Below are positions 56,116 to 64,000 of a stretch of DNA of 64,000 nucleotides, piece after piece; position 1 is the stretch's first letter, and every line of letters begins with the position of its first letter. The stretch comes from Phytopseudomonas straminea. GTDB lineage: Bacteria > Pseudomonadota > Gammaproteobacteria > Pseudomonadales > Pseudomonadaceae. The notes under the pieces are model-generated. The model saw only the letters and a program-made list of their open reading frames with translations. It did no database searches and had not been told where the DNA came from. Made by a program: the position numbers and the translations under genes. The stretch is from contig NZ_FOMO01000014.1 of assembly GCF_900112645.1 (NCBI RefSeq), forward strand, positions 1 to 64,000. The letters run 5' to 3'.

Positions 56116-56293
56116 GTAGGATGGGTCGGGCCGTGTAGGTGCTAACCCATCGGCAAATTGATGGGTTGCCACCCATCCTACATGCGCGCGACGCCACACT
56201 CCTTGATGACGCTGCAACTCCGTAGCCTGCGGTTGAGCGCAGCGATACCCAGGGCAATCGCTCCCGGGTATCGCCTCGCTCAACGCCGGGCTA
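56116..56293. repeat. Modular 'gtaggatgggt' palindromic repeat, copy 2
   Basis: Same modules as copy 1 in another arrangement: gtaggatgggt/acccatcctac (56116-56126 and 56171-56181), then gagcgcagcgataccc paired with gggtatcgcctcgctc (56235-56282). It fills the space between two convergent genes. Confidence 0.75.
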
Positions 56294-56301
56294 TAAACAC
56301 C

Positions 56302-58599
56302 TCACGCCAGCTCTCTACGCAGCTGCCGCGCCGCCGCGACCATATTGATCAACGCCGCCTCGGTCTCCGGCCAGCCGCGGGTCTTCAGGCCGCAATCCGG
56401 GTTGACCCATAGGCGCTCAGCAGGAATGCGCCGCACCGCCTTGCGCATCAGCTTGACCATCTCGGCGGTGTCCGGCACCCGCGGCGAGTGGATGTCGTAA
56501 ACGCCCGGGCCGATTTCGTTGGGGTATTCGAAGGCCTCGAAAGCGTCCAGCAACTCCATGTCCGAGCGCGAAGTCTCGATGGTGATCACGTCGGCATCCA
56601 TGGCGGCGATGGACTCGATCACGTCGTTGAACTCGCTATAGCACATGTGGGTGTGGATCTGGGTGTCGTCGCGCACACCGCTGGCGCACAAGCGGAACGA
56701 CTCGGTCGCCCAATCCAGGTAGCGCTGCCACTCGGCCTTGCGCAACGGCAAGCCTTCCCGGAACGCCGCCTCGTCGATCTGGATGACCTTGATACCGGCC
56801 GCTTCCAGGTCCACCACCTCTTCACGCAGCGCCAGGGCCAGTTGGCGAGCCTGCACCTCGCGGCTGACGTCCTCGCGGGGGAACGACCACATTAGCATGG
56901 TCACCGGGCCGGTCAGCATGCCCTTCATCACCTTGCCAGTGAGGCTCTGGGCATAGCGGATCCACTCCACGGTCATGGCTTTCGGGCGGCTCAGGTCACC
57001 GTAGATGATCGCCGGTTTGACGCAACGCGAACCGTAGCTCTGCACCCAGCCGAAGCGGGTGAACAGGTAGCCGTCGAGCTGCTCGGTGAAGTACTCGACC
57101 ATGTCGTTGCGCTCGGCCTCGCCGTGCACCAGTACGTCCAGGCCCAGGCGTTCCTGAATCTCCACCGCATGGCGAATCTCGGCGTGCATGGCATCGGTGT
57201 AATCACCCAGCGACAGCTTGCCCTGCCTGAACGCCTGACGGGCCAGGCGAATCGCCGAGGTCTGCGGAAAGGAGCCGATGGTGGTGGTGGGGAATGGCGG
57301 CAGGGCCAGGCCAATGCGCTGCTTGGCGATACGCTGGGCGAAAGGCGAACGGCGCTGGCTGTCGCCCGTTTTAACCGCGGCGAGACGCGCCTGCACCTGG
57401 GGTTTGTGAATGCGTGGCGACGCCGCCCGGCCGGCCTGCACGGCGCGGCTTTCGGCCAGCGCCTTGTGTACCTCGGGGGCATCGGGCTGGTTGACGGCCC
57501 GCGCCAGCACCGCCACTTCGGCGCACTTCTGGGTGGCGAAGGCCAGCCAGCTTTTCAGTTCCGCATCCAGGCCATCCTCACGGGCCAGGTCTACCGGGCT
57601 GTGCAGCAGCGAGCAGGACGGCGCGATCCACAGGCGTTCGCCAAGCCGACTGTGGGCATGGCCGATCACCGCCAGGGCCTTTTCCAGATCGCAGCGCCAT
57701 ACATTGCGGCCATTGACCACACCAAGGGACAGCACCTTGTAGGCCGGCAGGCGGTCGAGAATGGTCGGGTACTGCTCCGGCGCGCGCACCAGGTCGATGT
57801 GCAAACCGTCCACCGGCAGGTTGGCGGCCAGGCCGAGATTGTCTTCCAGGCCGCCGAAGTAGGTGGCGATCAGCTTCTTCAGTGGCTCGCGCTGCAAGAT
57901 GTTGTAAGCGCGTTCGAAGGCATTCTTCCAGTCCTGAGGCAAATCGAGCACTAGGATCGGCTCGTCGATCTGCACCCACTCCACGCCCTGCTCGGCCAGG
58001 CGCCGGAAGATCTGCCCGTATAGCGGCAGCAGGCGTTCGAGCAGCTCCAGCTTGTCGAAACCCTGAACATCGCCCTTGAGCTTGCCCAGCCACAGGTAGG
58101 TCAGCGGCCCGATCACCACCGGCTTGACGTTGTGGCCAAGAGCATGGGCCTCGGCCACTTCCTCGAACAGCTGCTCCCAGCTGAGAGCGAACTGCTGGTC
58201 GGCGGTGAATTCGGGCACCAGGTAGTGGTAGTTGGTATCGAACCACTTGGTCATCTCTTGGGCGTGAGAACCACCGCAGCAGGCATCGCCACTGACGCCA
58301 CGGGCCATGGCGAACAGCGTCTGCAGGGTCGGTTTGCCGCCCGCCGGGCGGAAGCGCTCGGGAATCACGCCGAAGGTCAGCGAGTGCGCCAGCACCCCGT
58401 CATACCAGGCGAAATCGCCGACCGGCAGCAGCTCGATGCCGGCGTCCTTCTGCACCTGCCAATGGCGCGCCCGCAGCTCGCGGCCAACGGCGCGCAGGCC
58501 GGCTTCGTCCAGTTCAACTTTCCAGAACGCCTCCTGGGCTTTCTTCAATTCACGGTCACGTCCGATTCGGGGGAATCCGAGGCTGTGGGCCAGGGCCAT
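56302..58599 (-). CDS. metE: Cobalamin-independent methionine synthase
   Basis: A 765-residue MetE transferring the methyl group of methyl-tetrahydropteroyl-triglutamate to homocysteine. Zinc ligands lie in THMCYSEF and NPDCGLKTR. No metR is adjacent. A TGAA-N5-CTCA sequence (58654-58666), one mismatch from the MetR box, lies upstream. Confidence 0.95.
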   Translation of the reverse strand: MALAHSLGFPRIGRDRELKKAQEAFWKVELDEAGLRAVGRELRARHWQVQKDAGIELLPVGDFAWYDGVLAHSLTFGVIPERFRPAGGKPTLQTLFAMARGVSGDACCGGSHAQEMTKWFDTNYHYLVPEFTADQQFALSWEQLFEEVAEAHALGHNVKPVVIGPLTYLWLGKLKGDVQGFDKLELLERLLPLYGQIFRRLAEQGVEWVQIDEPILVLDLPQDWKNAFERAYNILQREPLKKLIATYFGGLEDNLGLAANLPVDGLHIDLVRAPEQYPTILDRLPAYKVLSLGVVNGRNVWRCDLEKALAVIGHAHSRLGERLWIAPSCSLLHSPVDLAREDGLDAELKSWLAFATQKCAEVAVLARAVNQPDAPEVHKALAESRAVQAGRAASPRIHKPQVQARLAAVKTGDSQRRSPFAQRIAKQRIGLALPPFPTTTIGSFPQTSAIRLARQAFRQGKLSLGDYTDAMHAEIRHAVEIQERLGLDVLVHGEAERNDMVEYFTEQLDGYLFTRFGWVQSYGSRCVKPAIIYGDLSRPKAMTVEWIRYAQSLTGKVMKGMLTGPVTMLMWSFPREDVSREVQARQLALALREEVVDLEAAGIKVIQIDEAAFREGLPLRKAEWQRYLDWATESFRLCASGVRDDTQIHTHMCYSEFNDVIESIAAMDADVITIETSRSDMELLDAFEAFEYPNEIGPGVYDIHSPRVPDTAEMVKLMRKAVRRIPAERLWVNPDCGLKTRGWPETEAALINMVAAARQLRRELA

Positions 58600-58653
58600 G
58601 GTGATCTCTCCACTGCATAAATGATGGCGTGCATTGTCGAGACTCGGCCCAAG

Positions 58654-58666
58654 TGAAACAAACTCA
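58654..58666. promoter_or_regulatory. Possible MetR site upstream of metE
   Basis: TGAAACAAACTCA matches TGAAN5TTCA with one mismatch, 55 bases upstream of the metE start. A short motif, so it could be chance. Confidence 0.3.
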
Positions 58667-58792
58667 ACGTGCTAACGTTAAAAACAAGTTTCCCTCATGT
58701 TTCATCGATATGGCTCATGCGCCTCGCTCAGCGGCTTGAGGTAAACGGTGGAGTTCGGGCAAGCTGGCTGCAGCCCTGTGGACACGACCGGC

Positions 58793-59608
58793 ATGCCTGA
58801 GCTTCCCGACGACCCCGCCCAGACCGAGCGCACCCGCGAAACCGTGCTGCGCTATCACTACAGCTGGAAATACCGCGACCTCGACGCGGTGATGGCGCTG
58901 TATCACCCCGAGATCGAGTACCACGACTTCTTCCTCAACCGCGCCATGGGCCTGGCCGAGCTGCGCAACTACGTGCTCAGCACCATGCCGCGCCACCCGG
59001 ACGAGGCGCTGGAACACACCGACCGCATCCGCATCGACGGCCATACCGCGTTCATCCAGTACCGCACCACGCTGCATGGCGGCGAGGGGCTGGTGTCGTT
59101 TCGTACCGCCGAGGCCATCACCGTGCGCGACGGGCTGATCTGGCGGGTCAACGAATACGCTTCGCTGGTGCACGAAGGCCCCGATGCGCGGGCTCCGATC
59201 CAGAGCAGTGCGGCGATCAGCAAGCTGGGCCTGTCGACCCGCCAGCTGGGCTTCATGGCCCAGGACCTGCAGGATTACTTCCAGCAGCGCCAGCCCTTTC
59301 TCGACCCGGCCCTGAGCCTGCAGCAGGTGGCCAGCGCCACCGGCTACAGCCGCAACCAGATTTCCTACCTGCTCAACCAGGTGCTCGGCCAGAGCTTCTA
59401 CCGCTACGTCAACCAGGCGCGCCTGCAGCACCTGCTAGAACGCCTGCAGGCCGGCAGCGATCTGCGGCGCATGGACGAACTGGCCTTCGAGGCCGGCTTC
59501 AACTCCCTGACCGCCTTCTACAGCACCTTCCGCCGGCATACCGGAATGACGCCCAAGGCCTACCTGAAGGACCTGTACGCGCGGGCACGCACGCAAGACA
59601 ACGCCTGA
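58793..59608 (+). CDS. SnoaL-like domain fused to an AraC-type HTH
   Basis: A 271-residue protein: N-terminal SnoaL/NTF2-like domain (about 14-135), C-terminal AraC DNA-binding domain (about 165-265: ASATGYSRNQISYLLNQVLGQSFYRYVNQARLQ). The unusual order suggests a ligand pocket coupled to DNA binding. It precedes the polyamine-type oxidase by 45 bases and probably controls it. Start at 58793 by domain limits. Confidence 0.82.
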   Translation: MPELPDDPAQTERTRETVLRYHYSWKYRDLDAVMALYHPEIEYHDFFLNRAMGLAELRNYVLSTMPRHPDEALEHTDRIRIDGHTAFIQYRTTLHGGEGLVSFRTAEAITVRDGLIWRVNEYASLVHEGPDARAPIQSSAAISKLGLSTRQLGFMAQDLQDYFQQRQPFLDPALSLQQVASATGYSRNQISYLLNQVLGQSFYRYVNQARLQHLLERLQAGSDLRRMDELAFEAGFNSLTAFYSTFRRHTGMTPKAYLKDLYARARTQDNA

Positions 59609-59653
59609 GTCGGTCACTAGTCTTGCCCCATACATCTTGTGTGGAAGCGGTGC

Positions 59654-61060
59654 ATGAACGACTGGCGCAACATCAGCCTGTGGATGGATCAACTCGATGA
59701 GCCCCTGACGCCGCGCCCGTCACTGCCCGGTGATCTGCAGGTCGACGTGGCCATCATCGGCGCGGGCTACACCGGCCTGTGGACGGCCTACTACCTCAAG
59801 CGCCAGGCGCCCAATCTGCGCATCGCCATCCTCGAGGCGAAGATCGCCGGCTTCGGCGCTTCCGGTCGCAACGGCGGCTGGCTGATGGGCAACCTGCTCG
59901 GCGAGGATCGCCTGCTCGCCGGCCTCGGCCCACAGGCACGGCGGGAATCCTACGACCTGCTGCACGGCATTCCCGACGAGGTCGGCCAGGTGCTGGAACG
60001 CGAAGGCATCGACTGCGACTACCGCAAGGGCGGCGTACTGTATTGCGCAGCCCGCTACCCGGAGCAGGAGTTGCGCCTGCGCGAGTACCTGCGCGGCTAC
60101 CGCGAAGAGGGGCTGAACGACGACGATTACCGCTGGCTGCCCGCCGAGGAGTTGGCCCAGCAACTGCGCATTCCCGGTGCCTACGGGGCGATCCACACAC
60201 CCCATTGCGCGACCATCCAGCCGGCCCGCCTGGTTCGTGGCCTGGCGCGTTGCGTCGAAGCCATGGGCGTGAGCATCTATGAAGGCACCCCTGCCCTCAG
60301 CTGGCAGGCCGGTAGCGTGCGCTGCGAGGCCGGTGAGGTGCGCGCCGACTGGGTGGTGCCGGCCGTCGAGGGCTACTCACCCAAGCTGCCGCCACTGGGC
60401 CGCCATCAGATTCCGGTGCAGAGCCTGATCGTCGCCACCGAACCGCTGCCGGCCTCGACCTGGGCGGAAATCGGCCTGGAGCGCGGGCAAGCGTTTTGCG
60501 AAGCCAGCCGCCAGGTCACCTACGGCCAGCGCAGCCGCGACGACCGACTGATTTTCGGCGCACGCGGTGGCTATCGCTTCGGCAGCAAGCTGCGCAGCGA
60601 CTTCAACCTCAACGACGAGGAGCGCGGCCTGCGCCGCTACCTGTTCAGCGAACTGTTCCCGCAATTGCGCAACGTGCGCATTACCCACGCCTGGGGCGGC
60701 AACCTGGGCATGGCGCGGCGCTTCCACCCGCACATGCTCTGCGACCGCAGCGCCGGCATCGCCCTGTCCGGCGGTTACGGCGGCGAAGGCGTGGGCGCCA
60801 GCAACCTCGGCGGGCGCACCCTGGCCGACCTGATTCTCGGCCACAGCACCACGCTCACCCGCCAGCCCTGGGTACGCCACGACACCCGCGTGCAGGACCT
60901 GCCGCGCTGGGAGCCGGAGCCGTGCCGCTGGCTGGGTTACAACGCGATCATCCGCAGCTTCGTGCGCGAAGACCGGTTGCTGGCCGACCCGTCCAGCCGG
61001 CCCTGGCAGCGCTACATGGCTCAGCGCATCGCCAGCCTGATGGAAGGCTTCATGAAGTGA
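59654..61060 (+). CDS. FAD-dependent amine oxidoreductase (PuuB/PauB-like)
   Basis: A 468-residue DAO-family flavoprotein with N-terminal Rossmann motif VAIIGAGYTGLWTA and a later GGYGGEGVGASNLGGRTLADL. It resembles gamma-glutamylputrescine oxidase (PuuB/PauB), which oxidises glutamylated polyamines. The following polyamine-binding protein gene supports this. Start at 59654. Confidence 0.82.
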   Translation: MNDWRNISLWMDQLDEPLTPRPSLPGDLQVDVAIIGAGYTGLWTAYYLKRQAPNLRIAILEAKIAGFGASGRNGGWLMGNLLGEDRLLAGLGPQARRESYDLLHGIPDEVGQVLEREGIDCDYRKGGVLYCAARYPEQELRLREYLRGYREEGLNDDDYRWLPAEELAQQLRIPGAYGAIHTPHCATIQPARLVRGLARCVEAMGVSIYEGTPALSWQAGSVRCEAGEVRADWVVPAVEGYSPKLPPLGRHQIPVQSLIVATEPLPASTWAEIGLERGQAFCEASRQVTYGQRSRDDRLIFGARGGYRFGSKLRSDFNLNDEERGLRRYLFSELFPQLRNVRITHAWGGNLGMARRFHPHMLCDRSAGIALSGGYGGEGVGASNLGGRTLADLILGHSTTLTRQPWVRHDTRVQDLPRWEPEPCRWLGYNAIIRSFVREDRLLADPSSRPWQRYMAQRIASLMEGFMK

Positions 61061-61072
61061 ACGCCCTCAAAA

Positions 61073-61215
61073 CCTGTTCACGATCTCGCGAGCTAGAGCC
61101 ATACAAGGCAAAAACAGGCGAGGAAGCGGAGTTTACGAGCTGTAAATGAGCATTCCGAGCCTGTTTTTAACGCAGTAGGGCCGACGCGCAGCAGATCGTG
61201 GACGGTTTTCACCCA
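61073..61215. repeat. Dispersed structured repeat, copy 3
   Basis: Stems: aaaaacaggc/gcctgttttt (61110-61119 and 61159-61168), tttac/gtaaa (61132-61136 and 61142-61146), outer stem cacgatct/agatcgtg. Closest to copy 1. Lies between the oxidase gene and a cupin gene. Confidence 0.75.
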
Positions 61216-61232
61216 CTAGCAAGGTTAAAGTC

Positions 61233-61574
61233 ATGACCATCACCCACTTCCGTGACACCGCCAGCGTCACCCTCGACGAACACAACCCGGTCGCCGTGCC
61301 GCTCAGCGAACCTGCCGCCATCACCTCGGTGACCTGCGTGGAGCGCGACGATGGCGTGGAAACCGGCATATGGGAATGCACCCCCGGCCGCTGGCGCCGG
61401 CAGATCGTGCAGCAGGAGTTCTGCCACTTCATCGCCGGGCGCTGCACCTTCATCCCCGACGTGGGCGAGCCCATAGAAATCAAGGCTGGCGACGCCCTCA
61501 TGTTGCCGGCCAACACCACTGGCGTGTGGGACATACAAGAAACGCTGCGCAAGACCTATGTACTGATTTTCTGA
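61233..61574 (+). CDS. Small cupin protein (DUF861 type)
   Basis: A 113-residue single cupin of the ureidoglycine-aminohydrolase-like DUF861 family (GIWECTPGRWR, EFCHFIAGRCTFIPD, GDALMLPANTTGVWDI). Often found beside polyamine oxidases; function unknown. Confidence 0.82.
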   Translation: MTITHFRDTASVTLDEHNPVAVPLSEPAAITSVTCVERDDGVETGIWECTPGRWRRQIVQQEFCHFIAGRCTFIPDVGEPIEIKAGDALMLPANTTGVWDIQETLRKTYVLIF

Positions 61575-61616
61575 CTGCTGCCTCCACAACATCGACAACA
61601 ACAGTTGAGGTTTCCC

Positions 61617-62693
61617 ATGCTGAAAACGCTTATCCCGCTAATGCTCGTCGCCTCGGTCAGCCAGGCGGCGCAGGACGTGCGCATCTACAACTGGACCGAC
61701 TACATCGCCCCCGACACGCTGAAGAATTTTCAGCAGGCCAGCGGCGTGACGCCCCACTATGACGTTTACGACAGCAACGAAACCCTCGACGCCAAGCTGA
61801 TGGCCGGCCGCTCCGGCTATGACGTAGTGTTCCCCTCCAACCACTTCATGGCCCGGCAGATACAGGGCGGTGCGCTCAAGGAACTGGACAAGAGCCAGCT
61901 GCCCAACTGGAAGAACCTCAATCCGACGCTGCTCAAGGCCCTGGAAGGCAACGACCCAGGCAACAAGCACGGGTTCCCTTACCTGTGGGGCAGCACCGGC
62001 ATCGGCTACAACGTCGAGAAGGTCAAGGCCTTGCTCGGCGACGACGTGCCGCTGGACTCCTGGGACCTGATCTTCAAGCCCGAGCTGATGGCCAAGCTGA
62101 GCAAATGCGGCGTGGCGATTCTCGACAACGGCCCGGAAATGCTGCCCATCGCCCTGCACTACCTGGGCCTGCCGCACCACAGTCAGAAGCCCGAGGACTA
62201 CAAGAAGGCCGAAGCGCTGCTGATGGAGATGCGCAAGAACGTCGCCTATTTCCACTCCTCCAAATACGTGGGCGAGCTGGCCAACGGCGACGTGTGCATG
62301 GCGGTCGGTTTCTCCGGCGATATCATGCAGGCCAGCGCCCGTGCCAAGGAGGCCGGCAACGGCGTGAACATCGCCTACGTGATCCCCAAGGAAGGCGCGC
62401 CGATGTGGTTCGACATGGTCTCCATGCCCAAGGACGCACCCAACGAAAAGGCCGCCTACGCCTTCATGAACTACCTGCTGGAGCCAAAGGTAATTGCCGG
62501 CATCAGCGATTACGTGCATTACGCCAATGGCAACAGCCAGGCCGACGCGCTGGTCGACCCGGCGCTCAAGGCCGACACCACCGTCTACCCACCCGCTGAC
62601 GTCATGGAAAAGCTCTACGCCCTGGAGGCCATGCCGCTGAACATCGACCGCATCCGCACACGGATCTGGACCAAGGTGAAAAGCGGCACCTGA
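61617..62693 (+). CDS. Periplasmic polyamine-binding protein (PotF/SpuD-like)
   Basis: A 358-residue solute-binding protein with signal peptide (1-21, ends ASVSQA) and mature start AQDVRIYNWTDYIAPDTL. The fold and WTDYI segment are typical of putrescine/spermidine-binding proteins. No permease or ATPase gene follows, so it may feed a transporter encoded elsewhere. Spermidine versus putrescine preference not decided. Confidence 0.88.
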   Translation: MLKTLIPLMLVASVSQAAQDVRIYNWTDYIAPDTLKNFQQASGVTPHYDVYDSNETLDAKLMAGRSGYDVVFPSNHFMARQIQGGALKELDKSQLPNWKNLNPTLLKALEGNDPGNKHGFPYLWGSTGIGYNVEKVKALLGDDVPLDSWDLIFKPELMAKLSKCGVAILDNGPEMLPIALHYLGLPHHSQKPEDYKKAEALLMEMRKNVAYFHSSKYVGELANGDVCMAVGFSGDIMQASARAKEAGNGVNIAYVIPKEGAPMWFDMVSMPKDAPNEKAAYAFMNYLLEPKVIAGISDYVHYANGNSQADALVDPALKADTTVYPPADVMEKLYALEAMPLNIDRIRTRIWTKVKSGT

Positions 62694-62738
62694 CACGCTT
62701 GCCAAGGGTTGGCGCTCGCAGGAGCGCCAACCCGGCAG

Positions 62739-63122
62739 TCAGATCCACAGATCATTGATCGCCGTACGTTCCCCGCCCTCTGCCCCGGTGTTCAGCACGC
62801 CGCGCGGCTCGATCAGCAGCAACTTCACCTCCTCCTCGGCATAGGGTTTGTGCTCCACGCCCCTGGGCACCACGTACAGCTCGCCGCTGCCCAGGGTTAC
62901 CGAACCGTCGCGAAAATCCAGGCGCAACTGGCCGTCGAGCACCAGAAAGGCTTCGTCGGTTTCGGCATGGGCATGCCAGATGAAATCGCCCTGCAGGCGC
63001 ACCACCTTGAACTGGTAGTCGTTCATTTCCGCAACCACCCGCGGTGACCATTGTTCGGCGATCAGGTCGATCTTGCGGATCAGGTTGATGGATTGTTTGG
63101 CAGACGAAACTGGCGGGTTCAT
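62739..63122 (-). CDS. Cupin-domain protein
   Basis: A 127-residue cupin with metal motif WHAHAETDEAFLVLDGQL (His-x-His-x4-Glu type) and the second GVEHKPYAEE. Probable small metal-dependent enzyme or sensor. Located between two regulators/transport genes with the AraC gene upstream on the same strand. Confidence 0.82.
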   Translation of the reverse strand: MNPPVSSAKQSINLIRKIDLIAEQWSPRVVAEMNDYQFKVVRLQGDFIWHAHAETDEAFLVLDGQLRLDFRDGSVTLGSGELYVVPRGVEHKPYAEEEVKLLLIEPRGVLNTGAEGGERTAINDLWI

Positions 63123-63171
63123 GGAGCGTTCCTCGGTTGGTTTTCACCACTCTAGCGAGGGGCCCCAGGCG

Positions 63172-63996
63172 CTATCTTGTACGATCCTGCAACTTCTGCA
63201 TGGCCAGCCAGCGCGCCGGGGCCAAGCCGAAGCTGGCCACGAAATGCCGGGTCATATGGCTCTGGTCGAAGAACCCGGCAATCAACGCCGCATCGGCCAG
63301 GCCGACACCCGACAGGGCCAGGTCGCGGCAGCGCGCCAGGCGGCGCATGGTCACGTAGCGATAGGGGCTGGTACCGAACAGAGCACGAAAATCCCGCGAC
63401 AGGCTCCAGCGATCCCGCCCGCTGACGCGCTCCAGCTCGTCCAGGGTCACGCTCGCGCCGTTGCGGCTGTGGATGTACTCGCGCGCCCGTTGCGTGGCGG
63501 GATAATCGAAGGCGCGGCGCCCACGGGGCTTGCCGGCAACCGCCTGCAGGGCATGGGCCAGGTCGTAGATCGCGTCGTCTTCCTGCAAGGATTCCAGCGG
63601 GTCGTCCATTGTCTGCAGGAAGCGCTGCGTCGCCCGGCGCAGGCGCACGTCATCGCTCAAACCACCCTGGATGAACGGCAGTGGCTGACCGCCCAATACC
63701 TGCTGGATCAGCACCGGGTCGATATACAGCATGCGGTAATGAAAGCCGGCGTCGGTGCCGGCCATGCCGTCGTGGAGCTCATCCGGGTGCAGCACCAAAG
63801 TGCCGCCGGGCAGGCTGTGACACATGGCGCGCCGGTAACGAAAACTCTGCACACCGGACAGCGTGCAGCCGATGGCGTAAGCGTCATGGCGATGAGGGTC
63901 GTACCCATGGCCGCTGAAATACGCCTCGATGCGCTCCACCCGCCCCTGATCAGGGCTGCGCAGCAACCAGTCGCTGCGGCTTGTCGATTTGCCCAT
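63172..63996 (-). CDS. AraC-family transcriptional regulator
   Basis: A 274-residue regulator: N-terminal cupin-like sensor domain (YFSGHGYDPHRHDAYAIGCTL), C-terminal AraC HTH (about 170-270). The start codon at 63996 is inside the window, four bases before the end. It may control the downstream cupin gene, 50 bases away. Confidence 0.87.
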   Translation of the reverse strand: MGKSTSRSDWLLRSPDQGRVERIEAYFSGHGYDPHRHDAYAIGCTLSGVQSFRYRRAMCHSLPGGTLVLHPDELHDGMAGTDAGFHYRMLYIDPVLIQQVLGGQPLPFIQGGLSDDVRLRRATQRFLQTMDDPLESLQEDDAIYDLAHALQAVAGKPRGRRAFDYPATQRAREYIHSRNGASVTLDELERVSGRDRWSLSRDFRALFGTSPYRYVTMRRLARCRDLALSGVGLADAALIAGFFDQSHMTRHFVASFGLAPARWLAMQKLQDRTR

Positions 63997-64000
63997 GTCG

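Noticed and set aside
58600..58792. Cobalamin riboswitch in front of metE
   Set aside because: The region is too short and lacks the B12-box sequence; only a doubtful MetR-like site was seen.

Overview
The window is a high-GC, gene-dense chromosomal segment of a gammaproteobacterium, almost certainly Pseudomonas in the broad sense. Supporting this are Pseudomonas-type gene blocks (argG-motY-pyrC-rnt, bfd-bfr-fpr/finR, dgkA-erdR, recX-recA-pncC-mutS-fdxA-rsmZ, usp-pyk-sadC-fumarase), a GacA-box-controlled RsmZ RNA, and a TyrR/PhhR-type sigma-54 activator. The palindromic 'gtaggatgggt' intergenic repeats suggest the mendocina/oleovorans side of the genus, but that is only an inference.

Layout. 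1-480: the 5' end of an IS110-family transposase running off the left edge, its structured non-coding end, and a REP-like palindrome. 484-4153: a small Fe-S protein, gamma carbonic anhydrase, Nudix CoA pyrophosphatase, a YadGH-type ABC exporter and an I78 inhibitor lipoprotein. 4224-14327: a complete biotin-independent malonate decarboxylase locus (mdcR, madM, madL, matC, mdcHGEDCBA), in which a second malonate carrier (matC) sits between two imperfect direct repeats derived from the mdcH-madL junction. 14499-17058: a GcsR-like sigma-54 activator, a Gly/Thr-rich secreted protein and a flavodoxin. 17180-22753: a probable blue-light-responsive cluster: a short LOV photoreceptor, a PilZ-like protein, a LitR/PplR-type MerR regulator lacking the cobalamin-ligand histidine, TGTACA operators, and an operon for tetrahydromonapterin synthesis (folM, folE, folX) with three accessory genes.

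22945-31168: arginine and pyrimidine biosynthesis (argG, pyrC, argC), motY, RNase T, and iron storage/mobilisation (bfd, bfr, fpr with divergent finR). 31165-41681: dgkA, erdR, a DMT transporter, a DTW tRNA-modification enzyme, a PA3611-like secreted protein, a LOG protein, then recX-recA-pncC-mutS-fdxA and the small RNA RsmZ with its promoter and GacA box. rpoS, normally next to this block, is not there. The sequence instead joins a different conserved block (41725-49424: PilZ protein, DUF4124 protein, TPR lipoprotein, USP, pyruvate kinase, ferredoxin reductase, SadC-like diguanylate cyclase, class I fumarase), so a rearrangement boundary lies within about 45 bp upstream of the GacA box.

49632-53789: a TonB-dependent transducer receptor, FecR anti-sigma factor and ECF sigma factor with a Fur box. 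53877-63996: accessory metabolism: DUF1028 protein, a decayed GlxA-type regulator beside an isochorismatase-family hydrolase, metE, a SnoaL-AraC fusion regulator with a polyamine-type oxidase, cupin and polyamine-binding protein, and a terminal cupin/AraC pair. Three copies of a structured ~130-bp dispersed repeat with compensatory stem changes lie between genes at about 29.3, 40.7 and 61.1 kb. No tRNA, rRNA or CRISPR was seen.
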